A stretch of DNA of 64,000 nt from Telopea speciosissima (Eukaryota; Streptophyta; Magnoliopsida; Proteales; Proteaceae). The notes beneath the pieces were generated by a model. That model worked only from the letters and a program-made list of their open reading frames with translations, had not been told where the DNA came from and searched no databases. The stretch is taken from the NCBI RefSeq assembly GCF_018873765.1, contig NC_057916.1, positions 28,681,501-28,745,500 of the forward strand, written 5' to 3'. Position numbers and translations under genes: made by a program. Positions 10,911 to 23,339 of the stretch are shown one piece after another. Each line of letters begins with the position of its first letter. Positions within the stretch are counted from its first letter, which is position 1.

Positions 10911-11822
10911 ATAATAAACTAGAAAAAAAATTCCTTTTAAATCAATTATTAGGGATGATAACAAATGAAAGACGTTTTTGGTGTTTTGTGATTGGTTCCT
11001 TCTCTATTTCTTTTTCTTTTTTTTTTGGGGGTGGGGGGGGGGGGGGGGTGGGGAAGTTTGGAGATGATAACAAATGGAGGTAATTTTTTTAATGTTTTGT
11101 GATAAAATATTCAAGATTGAGCTAGGGTTGGCATATCTTAGCTAGATCTGAGGTTGGGTCGGGTCTGGGTTGAGGTTTTAAGATCTCGGGTTGGGCCTAG
11201 GTTGTCAAAAACCGACCTGCCTGCCCAATTTGCGCCCTCCCTAACCTTATGCCTTGCCATTATTTGAAGGGAGTCTCTGAATGACATCTCTATATGTGTA
11301 TTTAGAGCTTGACAACTTATTTAATTGCCTCTTGTCTTATTCCCAATATTTCTTTAAAATATGGGTACAAAAAGGTTCTTAAAATTAATTTAAAATATCA
11401 TTATCAAAAGGTGTCATTGTTATGCATATACATATGAAATGACACTATTACTCTCATTAGAAAAAAAAAATTGTGTATCATACTAAAGGGATGGAAAAAT
11501 AAAGACAAAGTTTCCCTCTATCACCCAGTGAATGGATTCTCACCATCTTAGGGTTGGCAAATCCTTTCCAAGTTTTAGTATTTTCTCCAAAATACCCTCT
11601 AATACCCCTTGCCTGCATTTGAACCCATGCCAGTGCCGTTCATTGTGGCTAAAGGGAAATTCCATCCAAAAAGTAAAGATGACAAGTTATTTTTTTAATT
11701 TTTTGGTAATAAAGATGACAAATTATTTCACATATTGAGGGATGTCAATAAGAAAATCCATTTTATTTAAATGAGGAATTTAGAATATTTGTAGATAGGC
11801 ATTGCCTAAGTTGTTTTGAATG
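10911..11822. other. Intergenic DNA: G-run and hAT-like fragment
   Basis: A G-rich run covers 11027-11050. A fragment at 11111-11250 (CTAGGGTTGGCAT, then GGTTGGGTCGGGTCTGGG) resembles one end of a hAT-like element. No gene is visible. Confidence 0.4.
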
Positions 11823-12386
11823 TAGACGTGAAACAAGAACGGGTTTTTTAAAACCGTAGCCCAACACTGAGTCCTCTTAGCTCAACCCAAGCCCAACCCG
11901 GTCCTAGGTCGGGCTAAGATATCTCAACCCAAGCCCAACCCTGATTGACCCTGATCGAGCCAGGTTGGGCCTAGTTGGCCCTGGTTGACCATGATTTTTG
12001 CTAGGGCTTGGTTGGCCCTGATAGACTAATCTCACGTGATTGGGTATTGGTTTGTTTCATACGCAATTGACCTTTAAACTTTTCTTTGGATTAAAATACT
12101 TAGCCTAATCTTAAAATTTCAAATACTTTTGTTCAATAAACAATTAGTTTCTTTTTTTTTTGTAAATCAATAGATAATTAGATACTAAATAAAAATTACA
12201 AAATAGAATCAATAAATTGTAAAGTATATAACCTAACACAGGACCGAGCCGGGCTAGACTTAGCTCAAAGTTTCAACCTTGGCCCAACCCGACCCTGACC
12301 CCGAGCCTAAAAATTTCTCAAGACTGAAAATCCAGCCTAGACCCTCATCGAGCTCGGGACAGGTCAGGACCAAACTTACACCCCTA
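11823..12386. mobile_element. Degraded hAT-like element (564 bp)
   Basis: The right terminus, read inverted, is TAGGGGTGTAAGTTTGG; the left, TAGACGTGAAACAAG, is its decayed partner. Flanks TTTGAATG (11815-11822) and GTTGAATG (12387-12394) match at 7 of 8. Subterminal CCAACCC/CCTGACC blocks are in opposite orientation around an AT-rich core. Confidence 0.75.
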
Positions 12387-13053
12387 GTTGAATGGATGGA
12401 TAAGCTACATTAGAATTTGAGATAATACTTCGTTGAGGATAAACTTTGACAAAAATTAATGGTCAAACACTCAAACTAATTGAAGGGTCAGGATTACCAA
12501 TTGTACATTAATTATCCTTTTCTGATGCTCAAGACTGAAGTTAAAATTCAGAAATCACACTGTTGAAAACATCCCAAAATAGGAAGAAGTACCCCAAAAT
12601 GTTTTCGTGGTCCTTCTAGAATTTTCTTTCTCTCTCTCTCTTCAAAGTCTGTGGGACCCAAGAACCAACCAAAGCATGATTGGAGGAATTCAATTTCCAT
12701 CATCATTCTTAACCTTATATGATGTTCATGAATTCATGATTACCATTATTGCTGTTAAAACAAATACGGAATGCCGCGTCTGTGCAGCTGTGCTCCGACT
12801 CCGAATCTGCACCTAACAACGCCCACAGCAACATAGAGGTACCGCAGCGCATACCAGGTCTTTGCCATGGATGTCAGTCAAACAAGGAATGGGTTCGGTT
12901 CGGTTTGGTTTCAGTCAATTTTTTGGTTTTTTTTTTTTCATTTTTTTTAATATATTGGGTCAGATCAAATCGAACCAGTCTCTCTTTTTCTTAATTTTTT
13001 TTTTGGTCAAAGTTTTTCATACTGAATATATTGAACTTTATTGACTAGGAAAA
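12387..13053. other. Intergenic DNA, no gene seen
   Basis: The segment 12890-13020 has GGTTCGGTTCGG and T-runs like a degraded subterminal region of a hAT-like element. Short ORFs are not convincing. Confidence 0.4.
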
Positions 13054-13214
13054 AGAACGCTATCTAGTTGCGTGGCCAGCATGGCTCCTGTGCTTAGACA
13101 CAGTCTAGCCCTACCCCCATGGAAAGATAGAAATCTTGTTCAGGTCGATGCTTGCATGTTTGCTTTTAGTGGTTAACATACGTGTGCAAGTTCTAGAGGC
13201 CCAGATAGCGTTCT
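13054..13214. mobile_element. MITE with perfect 12-bp inverted termini
   Basis: AGAACGCTATCT (13054-13065) is repeated in inverted form as AGATAGCGTTCT (13203-13214). A diverged relative lies at about 20443-20600. No target duplication was resolved. Confidence 0.75.
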
Positions 13215-13722
13215 CTCACGGTTGGTTTTGATCGATCATTTAAAAATTCATAAAAACCAAAACCAATATCAAATTAAAATAGAATTCGATCGGTTCATGC
13301 AGTCCTAGAAAGGTGTCAATCAATCAGTTAAGTCTGGTTTCAGGTGGGCTGAGCTGGTTCTGAGTTGTTACTGGTCTAACTTGAAATCAAACCGTTTAGA
13401 AATTTTCGATGTCAGTCCAGTTTGATGCGTTTTCTTAATCTTTTTTTTTTTTCGTCTACACTATCTAGGGTTTACATGTATAAATAAGGAAATTAATGGA
13501 AAATTCCTTTCTTTTTTTCATTTTCTTAGCAGGTTATTAATGGTCTGTTCTCAAATTTTTATTAGATTCGTCCGTTTTTTGGGTTTCGATTGGTGCATAT
13601 GGTCAGTTTGGCTTTGATTTTACCAATTTCATAAAACCCCAATACAAAACCAAACCGATAAGGTTGATTTAATCTGATCTGAACCAGTTGGTATCGATCG
13701 GTCCGACCAGTTCAGGCCTAAC

Positions 13723-14978
13723 TAGGCTTGTCAACCGGTACGGTTTCGGTAAAACGGTACGATTTCGGTACGGTACCAAAAATAGGTACCCAATACCGAT
13801 ACCATACCGTACCGTTTAGAAGGTCTACTTTTAATACCGCAACCGTACCGTCACGGTACGGTTTCGGTACGGTATGAATACGGTATATAAAACGGTATAC
13901 TCACGGTACGGTTTCGGTATAATATAAAAACGGTACAAAAACGGTATGAATTCTATTTTTATAAAAAATGATATAAAAACACTATAAATTCGAATGAAAT
14001 GGTTTTTAAATCGTTTTTTTTTTAACTGCAGGGGTTCTCAATTGTCAAATAGGATATATTTGCTAAAGTTCCCATCACCATCAGTAGAAATGTCTTTCCA
14101 GTTTCAACTCTTGAGTGCATCTACAGGAGCTCTCAATGCCCAGATAGGCTACAATGCTACATCAACGCATTCTGTTGGTATTTCAGAAACATTATGAACA
14201 GATTTCTGCTGCTTTGGTCATCACATATTGCAATATTCAAGGTTTTATCAGTCTAAAAAGTATAGAAAATAGAGAGAGATAGAGAAAGAGCAAAGAGACT
14301 TTGAGAAAATCTATCGAAAATAAAAGAAACCACATCACGAGAACGAAATCGAATCGAGATTTTTCACTGATTTTCCAGTGATTCACTTATAAAAAACACA
14401 ACTACACTCAAAGGTAACCAAGAACGAGAGAGATTCATTGTGTACTGATAAATCTCCGCTCTCATTGTTAGGGTTTTCGTGAACTGAAGAAGATGACCCT
14501 TGTGAGTTGTGAGAGGAGTTGTGTTTGAACTTTGAAGAGGTTAAGGTTACTCCATTACTCCATTATGAGACTGAAATCTGAAACTTTGAGAATCGAAAGC
14601 CTGAAATGCTCCATTGTTGTGAGACTCAAGGTCTCAAACTCTGAAAGTCGCAAGCGGGAGAGGAGTCGAGGACGAGAGGGCGGAGAGGCCAAGTCGTTAA
14701 GAAATTAGGGATTTAGGTTTAGGGTCTTAGGAGTTAGAAATTGGTTTTACAAAAATACCCCCAAAAAATGGTATGGTTTCGGTATGAATTCGGTATAACG
14801 GTACGGTAACGGTACATACCGACGGTATTATACCCAATACCGATACCGTACCGTACCGTGATCAAAACCGTTTGCCTATACCGTACCGTACCGTTTTTGA
14901 AACAGTACGGTTTGGTACGGTTTTACACGGGCGGTTTCGGTTTCGGTACACGGTTTCGGTTCCAAATTGACACCCCTA
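13723..14978. mobile_element. hAT-like element (1256 bp) with GGTACGG subterminal arrays
   Basis: The termini are TAGGCTTGTCAACCGG and, inverted, TAGGGGTGTCAATTTGG. GGCCTAAC is perfectly duplicated at 13715-13722 and 14979-14986. Both ends carry long arrays of CGGTACGGTTTCGGTA-type units (about 13735-13950 and 14770-14960) in both orientations. The interior contains a short ORF (13994-14197) that I do not recognise. No transposase is seen. Confidence 0.93.
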
Positions 14979-14986
14979 GGCCTAAC

Positions 14987-16968
14987 TTTGACAGCTACAG
15001 ATGAAGCAAGCAAATTACATAAACTGACATGGTTTAGCCTCTTAGCCAGCCTTTCTAGTTTCTTCCTATCTATGGTGCTTAAACATATTCCTTCTTGTTA
15101 TGACTCATTCTTTTAAGATTGAGAATCTTCTAAGTTCCTAAAAGAAGGATTGATAATTCAATTCCGTGTCATTGCAAACTAAAATTCTTAAACCATATTT
15201 AAGAGAAGACAAGGTCAGGTTAAAAGTCTTAAAACCGATGGAGACTACTCAAATGATAGTAATTGAATAGCATCAATTTGTAGATTGTTCCCATACATTT
15301 TTTTTTTTGGTTTCAAAAAATGAATTAAGGCTCAATTAACTGATTAATTAGGTCATTAAGTCCCCTTTATGGCTCATACTTAATTAGAATTCATTTTTAT
15401 CTACTCCAGTAATTAATATTTTGGTACTTGGATTGATAGAATGATAGTTACAATTAAATATTTTAGAGAAATATTTGGGTAAATATAAGAAGGGAAAAAT
15501 TTTTCTAGTCAACGGAGTAGAGATAGAAAATCTTGGTCTAGAGAAGCAGAATATGAAAATGGAATAAACTCTCCCTTATAGAACGAAGTGTCTAAAATAT
15601 TCTCAGAATGGTGATTTCAATCCCTCGTATGTGGCTGTGTCTCAAATGACTGTGGTTTATTTGTCTAGAGAATCCCTCCCCATATAACAATTAAATTTAA
15701 AAAAAAAAAAAAAAAAAGATAAATAAAATATGAAAGTTGAAAGGTTAAACCTAGTATACATACCTAGTTGTGCCATGTGAAAGGGTGATGTGGCAATTTT
15801 CACATTAGATATATTTAAGAGACGTTCTAAAATGAGTCACGTCTCAAATTTCAGCCTCAAATTTAATCATGTTGGTAGTTTTGGGCTATTAAATGTTTTG
15901 TTTTGTTACGTGGTAAACTCTTTTTGAGTTGAAACTTGAAACTTAATATATGAACAAGAGACTTCTACCGCTTTTTAGATATTGTGTGCTGGACCAAGAA
16001 AATTTTCTTGGTTGACAAAAATAGGAAAACCAATTCCTAGCTAAATAATATGAAGGACCTAATAGTGTTAGAATATAAAATGAACATCCATCCTTTACTT
16101 CATATTGAAGCATTCTACTCATTCACTTTTCAATCTTAAAATGGGTCTTCATTTAGCTCAGTCAACTTTACATCTATTTCAACAGATTTCAAATCCAAGT
16201 TGTTTTGATCAAAATCATCACAATAAACAACAACAACAAAAAAAAAAACCAAAAATTACAGAAATGGATTAATGAAAAATTCAGTAAATAAAGAGTTTCA
16301 TTTTGATTGATTGAATTTGACAACTAAGAAATTGTGTGTGTGTGTGTGTGTTTGTGTGTGACTGCCTTCACCTACCTTGGATTTTAAATTCTATCTAAAT
16401 CTGTTATCCTGAAACTTTATCAAATACCAGCTAAAATCTATATAAGTAGATTTGATAAGTAATAGTTTCTTGTGATTGAAGAGACATCTATAGTAACAAT
16501 AATCAAACAGAAACAATAAACAAAAGCTTCCACATTGGCTGCTTAAAAATATCACTAAACCCACCAAAAACCTTAGTTTAAAACGATGGCTTATCCAATA
16601 AAATTCAATTAGTAATAATTTAATGAGAAAAAAAAACCCAGCAATCCATAGAAGAAAATAAGAGACATTATAATACTGAGTCATTGACATGAGAATGAAA
16701 ATTATGTGCCAACCAACAAACCCATTAAAAGAATTAAAGACAAAAAAGATTTGAATTTTAATTTCAATTGGATCTGTTGAGAGACGTTTGATGGTGGTGG
16801 CTATAGTTCAAATAGAGCTTTCACTCGTCTTTCAAGAATTTTTTGAGCATAGCGTTGAAGTCTATCTTACCATCCGCGTGGCTTCGTGTTCATCATAGCT
16901 GTACTCCAATCCATTTCTCCATTTCCATCTCCACTTGCTCTTCTTTTAAACCAATCCAATCACCATTG
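14987..16968. other. AT-rich intergenic DNA with a (TG)n run
   Basis: I see no gene. Low-complexity tracts include poly-A at 15699-15718 and a TG microsatellite at 16334-16360. Confidence 0.45.
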
Positions 16969-17230
16969 CTTCCTTCAATCTCACAAACCAAGCTCAAGAA
17001 GGGGTGAAGAGGAATCTCTCTCTCTCTCAGACAAAAACACAAACAAATAAATCCAGCTTCCCCTGCTTCCTTCAATCTCACAATCCAAGCTCCAGAAGGG
17101 GTGAAGAGGAATCTCTCTCTCTCTCAGACAAAAACACAAACAAATAAATCCATCCTCCCCTGCTTCCTTCAATCTCACAATCCAAGGTCAAGAAGTAGAA
17201 TCCCTCTCTCTCAGACAAAAACACAAACAA
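16969..17230 (+). repeat. Three 97-bp tandem repeats, possible 5' leader
   Basis: Units start at 16969, 17066 and 17163 with CTTCCTTCAATCTCAC and contain a CTCTCTCTCTC tract and CAGACAAAAACACAAACAA. The last unit stops at the start codon of the 95-residue ORF. CT-rich leaders are common in plant mRNAs, so the repeat may be an expanded 5' UTR. It also makes repeated meaningless peptides on the other strand. Confidence 0.75.
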
Positions 17231-17233
17231 GTG

Positions 17234-17521
17234 ATGGAGGGTCTCATCCCATTTGTGTATAAAGCTATAATGCAATACAGAGCAGGTGGGCAAGCTACCA
17301 TGGATGGGACATGGAATGATGACTCGCCTTCAGCTTCATACGTGAGACTTCCAGGTGATTCAGGGCGGTTTCAGTCATCAGAGATTCAACTATTCCATCA
17401 AGATCGTGTCTTCTCGTTGTCTACCACTTCTACCATGTCTCCTTCGGCTTCCCAGATGCTTCTCTCTGCCGCAGCCCAATCCCCTCTGTCACGTGCCACT
17501 TCACGTCGTCTGGTCTCTTGA
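17234..17521 (+). CDS. Small protein of 95 residues, unknown function
   Basis: The ORF runs from ATG (17234) to TGA (17519-17521). The N-terminus is MEGLIPFVYKAIMQYR, followed by a Ser-rich middle and a Ser/Arg-rich tail (LSRATSRRLVS). No signal peptide or membrane segment is evident. The MEGLIPFVYKAI start is reminiscent of N-termini of small conserved plant proteins, but I cannot name the family. Support comes from codon-like composition in an AT-rich stretch, the CT-rich leader just upstream, and a plausible AT-rich 3' region. An upstream in-frame GTG (17231) is not needed. It could instead be a chance ORF; alignment of the N-terminus with plant proteomes would decide. Confidence 0.55.
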   Translation: MEGLIPFVYKAIMQYRAGGQATMDGTWNDDSPSASYVRLPGDSGRFQSSEIQLFHQDRVFSLSTTSTMSPSASQMLLSAAAQSPLSRATSRRLVS

Positions 17522-18420
17522 AGCTGTTGTCGACGCTTCGCCTAAATCGAAATTTGTTAGGTATGGTATGGTTACTGGTTGGTTTAGATGAATAAAGTGT
17601 GTGGGCTACCGAAGGAGCCTCACTCCTCTTGTGTTCTTCTACTGTAGTTTCAAGGTGGTGAATCGTTAAAGGGTATGTGAATAGCTGGATATGGAGATAA
17701 TGAATAAATGGTGGAGGGTGTTTCATAATACTTCATGGTTTTAACTGTAAATTCAATCTAGTTCGTTAATGTTAATTTTGTTTTATAGTCTTCCATGAAA
17801 GTTCTTTTGGGCTCTCAGTAATCAATTCTCCTCCTGCTTTTAGCTTTTGGATTCTGCAAGAAATCAAAATTCAGAAGGGTCTAGTCGATTGGATCACCAT
17901 ATCAGTGAGTCAACTCGTTAGGCAAAATTAAAGTAGACGTTACCCACTAACGCGTGCGCAAGAGAGACTGTGTGTGTGTGTGTGTGTGTGTGAGGGAAAG
18001 AGTCGCCAAAGCCAACAGAATCGCTCTGTCCAGAAAACCAAACGGCGGAGTATGTTATCTTGTTTCAATATCTTAAAACCATCTATCTTATTAGTTTTTA
18101 ATGCCAAAAATCTTTGGTCAAGTTGGTCGCCTTTTGTCTTGCCCGAGTGGGGTTAAGGCGATCATTTTCTGCCTTGCTGTGTCTACATAGTACGGTAGGA
18201 CGGGGCAACTCGACAATAGAGGATCCAAATTGCCTTTTGCTTGGTTTGTATGGTGACTTCTCTCAGTGACAGATGATCCTTTTTACCTTCCATAGAAAAT
18301 CTTGTATTGTGTGAAACCCCCTTACAATTAAAATGGAAATAAGTGATTAAGGTGACTTTTAATTCCGATCAATCTAATCTAGTTATAGTATTAAGTGGTT
18401 TTAAAGTAACATTATCTGTA
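17522..18420. other. Intergenic DNA: (GT)n run and a MITE end
   Basis: A (GT)n run lies at 17970-17992. ATAGAGGATCCAAATTG at 18221-18237 matches, inverted, the terminus of the CAATTTGGATCC MITE family found near the receptor genes. No gene beyond the 95-residue ORF. Confidence 0.4.
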
Positions 18421-18936
18421 TCCACATCTAATGTGCTTTTGAATGGATTCAAATAGTTTACGGAAACCTATTATTTGAATATGGATTCCACTAAATGAAT
18501 ATGAACCCAAATCATATACGATTTTTTGACTATCCATTTACATCCCTAGTGTAGATTGGAGAGTAAAATCGTGAGTCTGGAGTGAGCTAGCACTGCAATC
18601 TCATTGTCTGCATTGAACCACAGAAGAAGATGAAAATTTAAGACGAGAAGGTGAAGGGCTGAATCTACTATCCCACTAGGGTTGATTTTGAAGTGTCATA
18701 TTTGAAATTACATATATATTATAACGTATAAAATTATTATTTAATCATATTTTTTTTGCAATAAGACCTAAACGAATTGGATAATATCCACTTTGAAGTA
18801 GAAATATCTATATCCGCATAGCTTCCAAATGTATTTGAATAGTTTTTGAAAATCAATTTTTCGAATAAAACCCCTAACGGATACAAATGAACATGAATCG
18901 AATATGGATTTTCGATTATCCATTTACATCACTGAA
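18421..18936. mobile_element. Fragments of a hAT-like family ending ATTTACATCCCTA
   Basis: ACTATCCATTTACATCCCTA ends at 18548, and GATTATCCATTTACATCACT lies near 18915. Both match the right terminus of the intact element at 61681-62105. Internal TATTTGAATATGGATT motifs agree. Matching left ends and target duplications were not found; a related left end (GGATGTAAATGGATAG) occurs at 19841. Confidence 0.55.
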
Positions 18937-20442
18937 TACAATATATAGACCAACATGGTTTCACCAAGAATTTCCAAGAAATTAAAGTAAACAAAATCAA
19001 CCTCCTATGGATCTGTTATTGGTGAAATCTAATCTCAATTTAATCTAGAAAGTACTATTAATTCTTCCTCAATATCGACGGTTTGTAATTTGGGGGGGGG
19101 GGGGCAATTTTGTATTGGGGGATTGGGGTTTCTCTATATTGTACGAAACCACACAAATTTGTGCTTTGCTACATTGTAATTCCTAATAGGCTCTGCTTGT
19201 TTGGTTGTAAAATTTTTCATGCAAATAATATTTCACATGAAAATTCTCCTCTATGCATTATTTTTGTATCTTAATGTAAATTTTTTTTTTTGTATTTTAC
19301 GTTAAAACAAATAATGAGAAGGAAAATTTTCATTTCCACCTTTTTACATGAAAACAAATGGGAGATTTAAAAGAAATTATTAATTTGACTTTTCCGCTAG
19401 TTGTTCCTTGTTATATACTGAATATGACATATATAAATTTATCTTCCAACCAATAACACTCAGAAAAATTAAAGTAATTTTCATGTGTGATGGGGAACAT
19501 GATGATATCATTCATTCAGCATGCGGTCAGAGCCCTGGTCTCCTCCCACTACTTGGGAGCTTACAATTTCATGTTCTATTTCACTCCCCGATGGGGGTTC
19601 TTTTCACCCTTCCATCTTGGTACTACTTCACTATCAGTCACCCAGTAGTATTTAGCCTTGTAAGATGATCTGATTCACATAGGATTCCACGTGCTTCATG
19701 CTACTGACCCAACATATAAAACAATATGTATTGTATGGCTTTGAATAGAGTGGAGGGCAAGGTCCATGTAGTCAACCCCATTTAGTTGGGATAAGGGTGA
19801 GTTGTTGTTGTATGGTGTGGAACTCTGTTTAGACATGGATGTAAATGGATAGTTGGAGATTCAAATTACTATTTGTTTATTTGGATAATTAATTTAAATA
19901 ATAATACGTGTATCCAAATGGTAATCGAATATGGATCTAGAAATTGACGTATCAATCAACTTTGATTATATTTAAGACTAGATAATAATTTACGAATTTT
20001 ATATATAATATGTATTATATAGTCTATATTTAAAAAATTATAAATAATTTAGTGTCATTGTTACATTATTTTTATTAACATTTACATGTTTAAAAAGGTA
20101 AGTAGATATTATTATATTTTAATTTGGATATTCCAAGAAGCGGCCCAACATTGGTCATTAAGCTCAAAGAATAAGAAGGGCAATCTAGGCCTAGGATTTA
20201 TTATAATAGGATCACCATGCCCAAACTTATTAAGGGTTCAATGAAGTTAGGGTTAAACTTGGGTTTTGGGGCTTGGTTTTGATATTCGATATACAATAGG
20301 GAGAGAGGATTTTCCATGCTACTACTACTAGTGTGGGGAGGAATCTACACGCTATGCCAATAGGTGTCCTGAAAAGGGTATCATTCATATGGGATCCACA
20401 TATGTAGAATAATTGAGAAAAAAATAATAAAAAAGGGAAAAA
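18937..20442. other. AT-rich intergenic DNA with a retroposon tail
   Basis: A G-run is at 19092-19104. A (TTG)-tailed retroposon end, CCCCATTTAGTTGGGATAAG, is at about 19785-19816. No gene is visible. Confidence 0.4.
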
Positions 20443-20600
20443 GAATGCTAACTGATCGCATGGTTCCTGCGCCTAGACATAGGACCTCACAAAATTACTG
20501 TTCAACCCCCAATAAACTGAAAAATCCCATTTAGTTAAATGCTCCTACACATGCTTTTATTGTTCCCCGCGTTGATGTAGGAACTACACGACCAGATATT
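20443..20600. mobile_element. Diverged relative of the AGAACGCTATCT MITE
   Basis: It starts AAAGAATGCTAACTGATCGC, has an internal CCTGCGCCTAGACATAGG, and ends near GACCAGATATTTATGTGAG. It parallels the better-preserved element at 13054-13214 over both ends but is too diverged for clean inverted repeats. Confidence 0.45.
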
Positions 20601-20769
20601 TATGTGAGAGGGAAACTACATACTTGCGACATGGCAATTTGTTCCCCATAATAAGGTGTAGAGTTTCTTTCATGTGAGAAATATATTATGTGCTTTTTTT
20701 AAAAAAAAATTATTTGGAGGAGGGTTTACTAATGAAGACATGTCAACAAAATAAGAACTGGTATAGACA

Positions 20770-20949
20770 ATTGGCGGAAAATTATCTCCTCCAGTTTCCT
20801 ATCTGGCCCAATTCCCCCAATGCCTGCTGTAATTAGAGGGGATGGACCCCACCCGGGCAGGGGTAGGGTGGTCATTGTGCCCCACATTTATTACAGGCAC
20901 TGGGGGAATGGGTTGGACAGAGAACTGGAGGGGACAAAGATCCGGCATT
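20770..20949. mobile_element. Foldback MITE (CTCCAGTT termini)
   Basis: ATCTCCTCCAGTTTCC on the left pairs with GAACTGGAGGGGACAAAGAT on the right, continuing inward through CAATTCCCCCAATGCCTG and CAGGCACTGGGGGAATG. The core has GGGCAGGGGTAGGGTGGTCA, shared with other hairpin MITEs in this window. A second copy is at 22004-22180. Confidence 0.75.
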
Positions 20950-21815
20950 TGGCAACTTGGGTGGGCTAAAAGAGTGGTTTGAGCCTAATCTGAAGTATGG
21001 TAAGGCAAGCTTAGCCTGAGCCCAACCCAAGCAGAATTATTTAAGCCTGTGGTCGAGCTCAGGTTTTTTCAAGTTGGCCTTACGTTAGATTTGGCTGGAT
21101 TTTAGGTTTTAATAAATAAATACCAAATGTTTAAAATTCAATCAAAATATGAGAGTCATGTACACCCAGGAGGGGTGACAGATTAGTTGTCACCCAGTTC
21201 GGATTTAAGGGTTAAATTTGCCATTTTACTCACTTAGGAGGTGGTATTCTGACAATCTTCCTCTTTTCATCGGACAGTTTCACTATCTTTTTCCGAGAGT
21301 GTGGCCCCTGCAATGGGAGCGCATGTGGAAGCATCTGTCCAAGTGACAATTTCGGTTTTCATGAGGGGCACGATGGTCATTTCACCCCCTCTGTGTCTAA
21401 GGACAAGACACACTCTCATGGACAAAGTTCTTTTTCCCTTTATGTTTTTTCATTCACAGAGTTCATTCATTTGAGGAGACGCTTGAAATTCGATTCTTAT
21501 TTAAGGTTTAATGGTTTAGTTTTCATAGATTAGGGTTCTTCATTCTTAGGGTTCATTCAGGAGGAGGTCCCAAAAAAAAAAAAAAAAAAGAAAAGAAAAA
21601 AGAAAAAAGAAATCATGAATAAAAAAGATATAAAACTTCTTTCGAGTTGACAAAGGCTGTGTTTGATATGCATTATCAAAATATATTTTAGGTGTAGAAT
21701 GCATTCTATAATCAAGAAAATAGAGAAAACTGGGTTTCAAAAGCCTCTTGAAAAAGAAATTTTACATGAGTCCCAGAGTAAAGCATTACATAACCAAGAG
21801 AGGAGAATCGTTATC
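20950..21815. other. Intergenic DNA with a hAT-like fragment
   Basis: The segment 20955-21110 has TTAGCCTGAGCCCAACCC-type motifs like local hAT subterminal repeats. The rest has no gene. Confidence 0.35.
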
Positions 21816-21969
21816 CTCTCCTGTCCCTTGCTCGGATAGGACCGTGCTGTCCCCTCACATGGGGGAGTGAAATGACGACCTAACCCCCTGCCCGGGCCAG
21901 GTTAAATCGTCATTTCGTGTCCCCATGTGAGGGGACAGCACGGTCCTGTCCGGACAGCAGACAGGAGAG
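21816..21969. mobile_element. Hairpin MITE with arms of about 50 bp
   Basis: The left arm starts CTCTCCTGTCCCTTGC and includes GGACCGTGCTGTCCCCTCAC. The right arm is its near-perfect inverse (GTGAGGGGACAGCACGGTCC, then GACAGGAGAG). The spacer includes CCCTGCCCGGGCCAGG. No protein. Confidence 0.85.
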
Positions 21970-22003
21970 AAAAAAAATTCAGAGAGAGGGGGGGGGATTG
22001 GGG

Positions 22004-22180
22004 GATCTTTATCACCTCCAGTTCCCTGCCCGGCTCAGTTCCCCTGTTTCTCTAACAAGGGGGGATTGGAATGACCACCTTACCCCTGCCGAAACACTCT
22101 GTCCGAATGGGATCCATCACCCCCTATTAGAGGAACTAAGGAACTGGGCTGGGCAAAAAACTGGAGAAGATAATTTTCTG
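22004..22180. mobile_element. Foldback MITE (CTCCAGTT termini), copy 2
   Basis: ATCACCTCCAGTTCCCTGCC on the left pairs with GGGCAAAAAACTGGAGAAGAT on the right, and the core carries GGAATGACCACCTTACCCC. It belongs to the same family as 20770-20949. Confidence 0.7.
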
Positions 22181-22934
22181 AAATTGGGTAGAAACATCAG
22201 TAGACGCAAGAAGGTCTGCCACAGAATTACCCTTTCTAAAAACTACAAAATCAAAGAGGTGCCACAGCTGAATGCAATCTTCAATGATATAATGGGATTC
22301 TACAAGCATGTCCATTCAGAATGTCAATAACCATAGCATTGTCCCTTTCTAGCTATTAATAATGAACGATAGCCAGCAAAAGTTTCTTTCCTCTTTTCAC
22401 ATAAAAAAACCTTTCTACATGATCCATCAAATTGGGCTGAAATTTAACATTTAAATAAGGGATCACAAGGTTTTTTTATTCACAAAATTTCAGCCGCATT
22501 TGACCTACCTTATAGAGTGTGGGAAACACATTGTTCTTCATGAATGCAACCAAATATGGTCAACGGTTCTAAAGCATATTGAGCCATTCAGATTTTGTAA
22601 GTTTTATTTACTATTATGTTTCCCTCCCACTTTTTTGGGGAATAGGGATATAATAAGGAAAAGGAAGCATGAGCAGCCTTGTGCAGATTCCAATAATCTC
22701 CTCTCACATAACAAACAATAGGGCTACTACACCCTCTCTTATTGTAACAATGTGGACCTCATGTATTGATGATAATATTCTCTAGACCCCCATTGGTGTA
22801 GTATGCAGATTCTTTTTCTTAAATGCTATGAAAACCCTCTCTCATAAATTTTTGTGTCAAAATAAAATTTACATTGCCAATATAAGGAATATGGTGTCGC
22901 TTTGTTCCTAGTGAGGAATCACTACAAATAATTT
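22181..22934. other. Intergenic DNA, no gene seen
   Basis: AT-rich, with only short unconvincing ORFs. Confidence 0.4.
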
Positions 22935-23118
22935 TATTGGAGAGGATTGGAGTTGGGCATGCCACCCGCTTTCCGCAAGCTAACGAGCAACGGTTGTGCC
23001 CAATGAGAAGGGTGGGATGGGGGGCCAAGAGGGGTAGAGAAGTCATTTCCATTGAGGGTGGGAGAGAGATAGACACAAACTGAGCACGACGGCGACGTGT
23101 CCAACCTTTACCCCAATA
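22935..23118. mobile_element. MITE of the TTGGGCACGC family, copy 3 (inverted)
   Basis: TATTGG and CCAATA bound the element. Inside, GAGTTGGGCATGCC on the left pairs with GGCGACGTGTCCAACC on the right. The purine-rich interior is the complement of the interiors of copies 1 and 2. Confidence 0.65.
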
Positions 23119-23339
23119 GTTTTGTGAAAATAAGTGTAATACTATAAAGTGAAAAGTTTCATTCAGAATTGTATATGTAAGGAATCTTTTGCACTGATTT
23201 TTAATAATCATCAGATTCAAGGGTTTTAATATAAATCATCCAAGGATAAAATATAGAAACTACGTTTTGTACAATTATTTTTTCATATACTCTTATACTT
23301 TTGCCTATTTTATTTTGGATTAATCATTATTTCGGTGGA

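Noticed and set aside
16969-17230. CRISPR-like array
   Set aside because: Only three directly abutting units without unique spacers in plant DNA; a plain tandem repeat.
16893-17293. Minus-strand ORFs with repeated CLREREIPLHPF peptides
   Set aside because: They are the translation of the 97-bp tandem repeat on the wrong strand.
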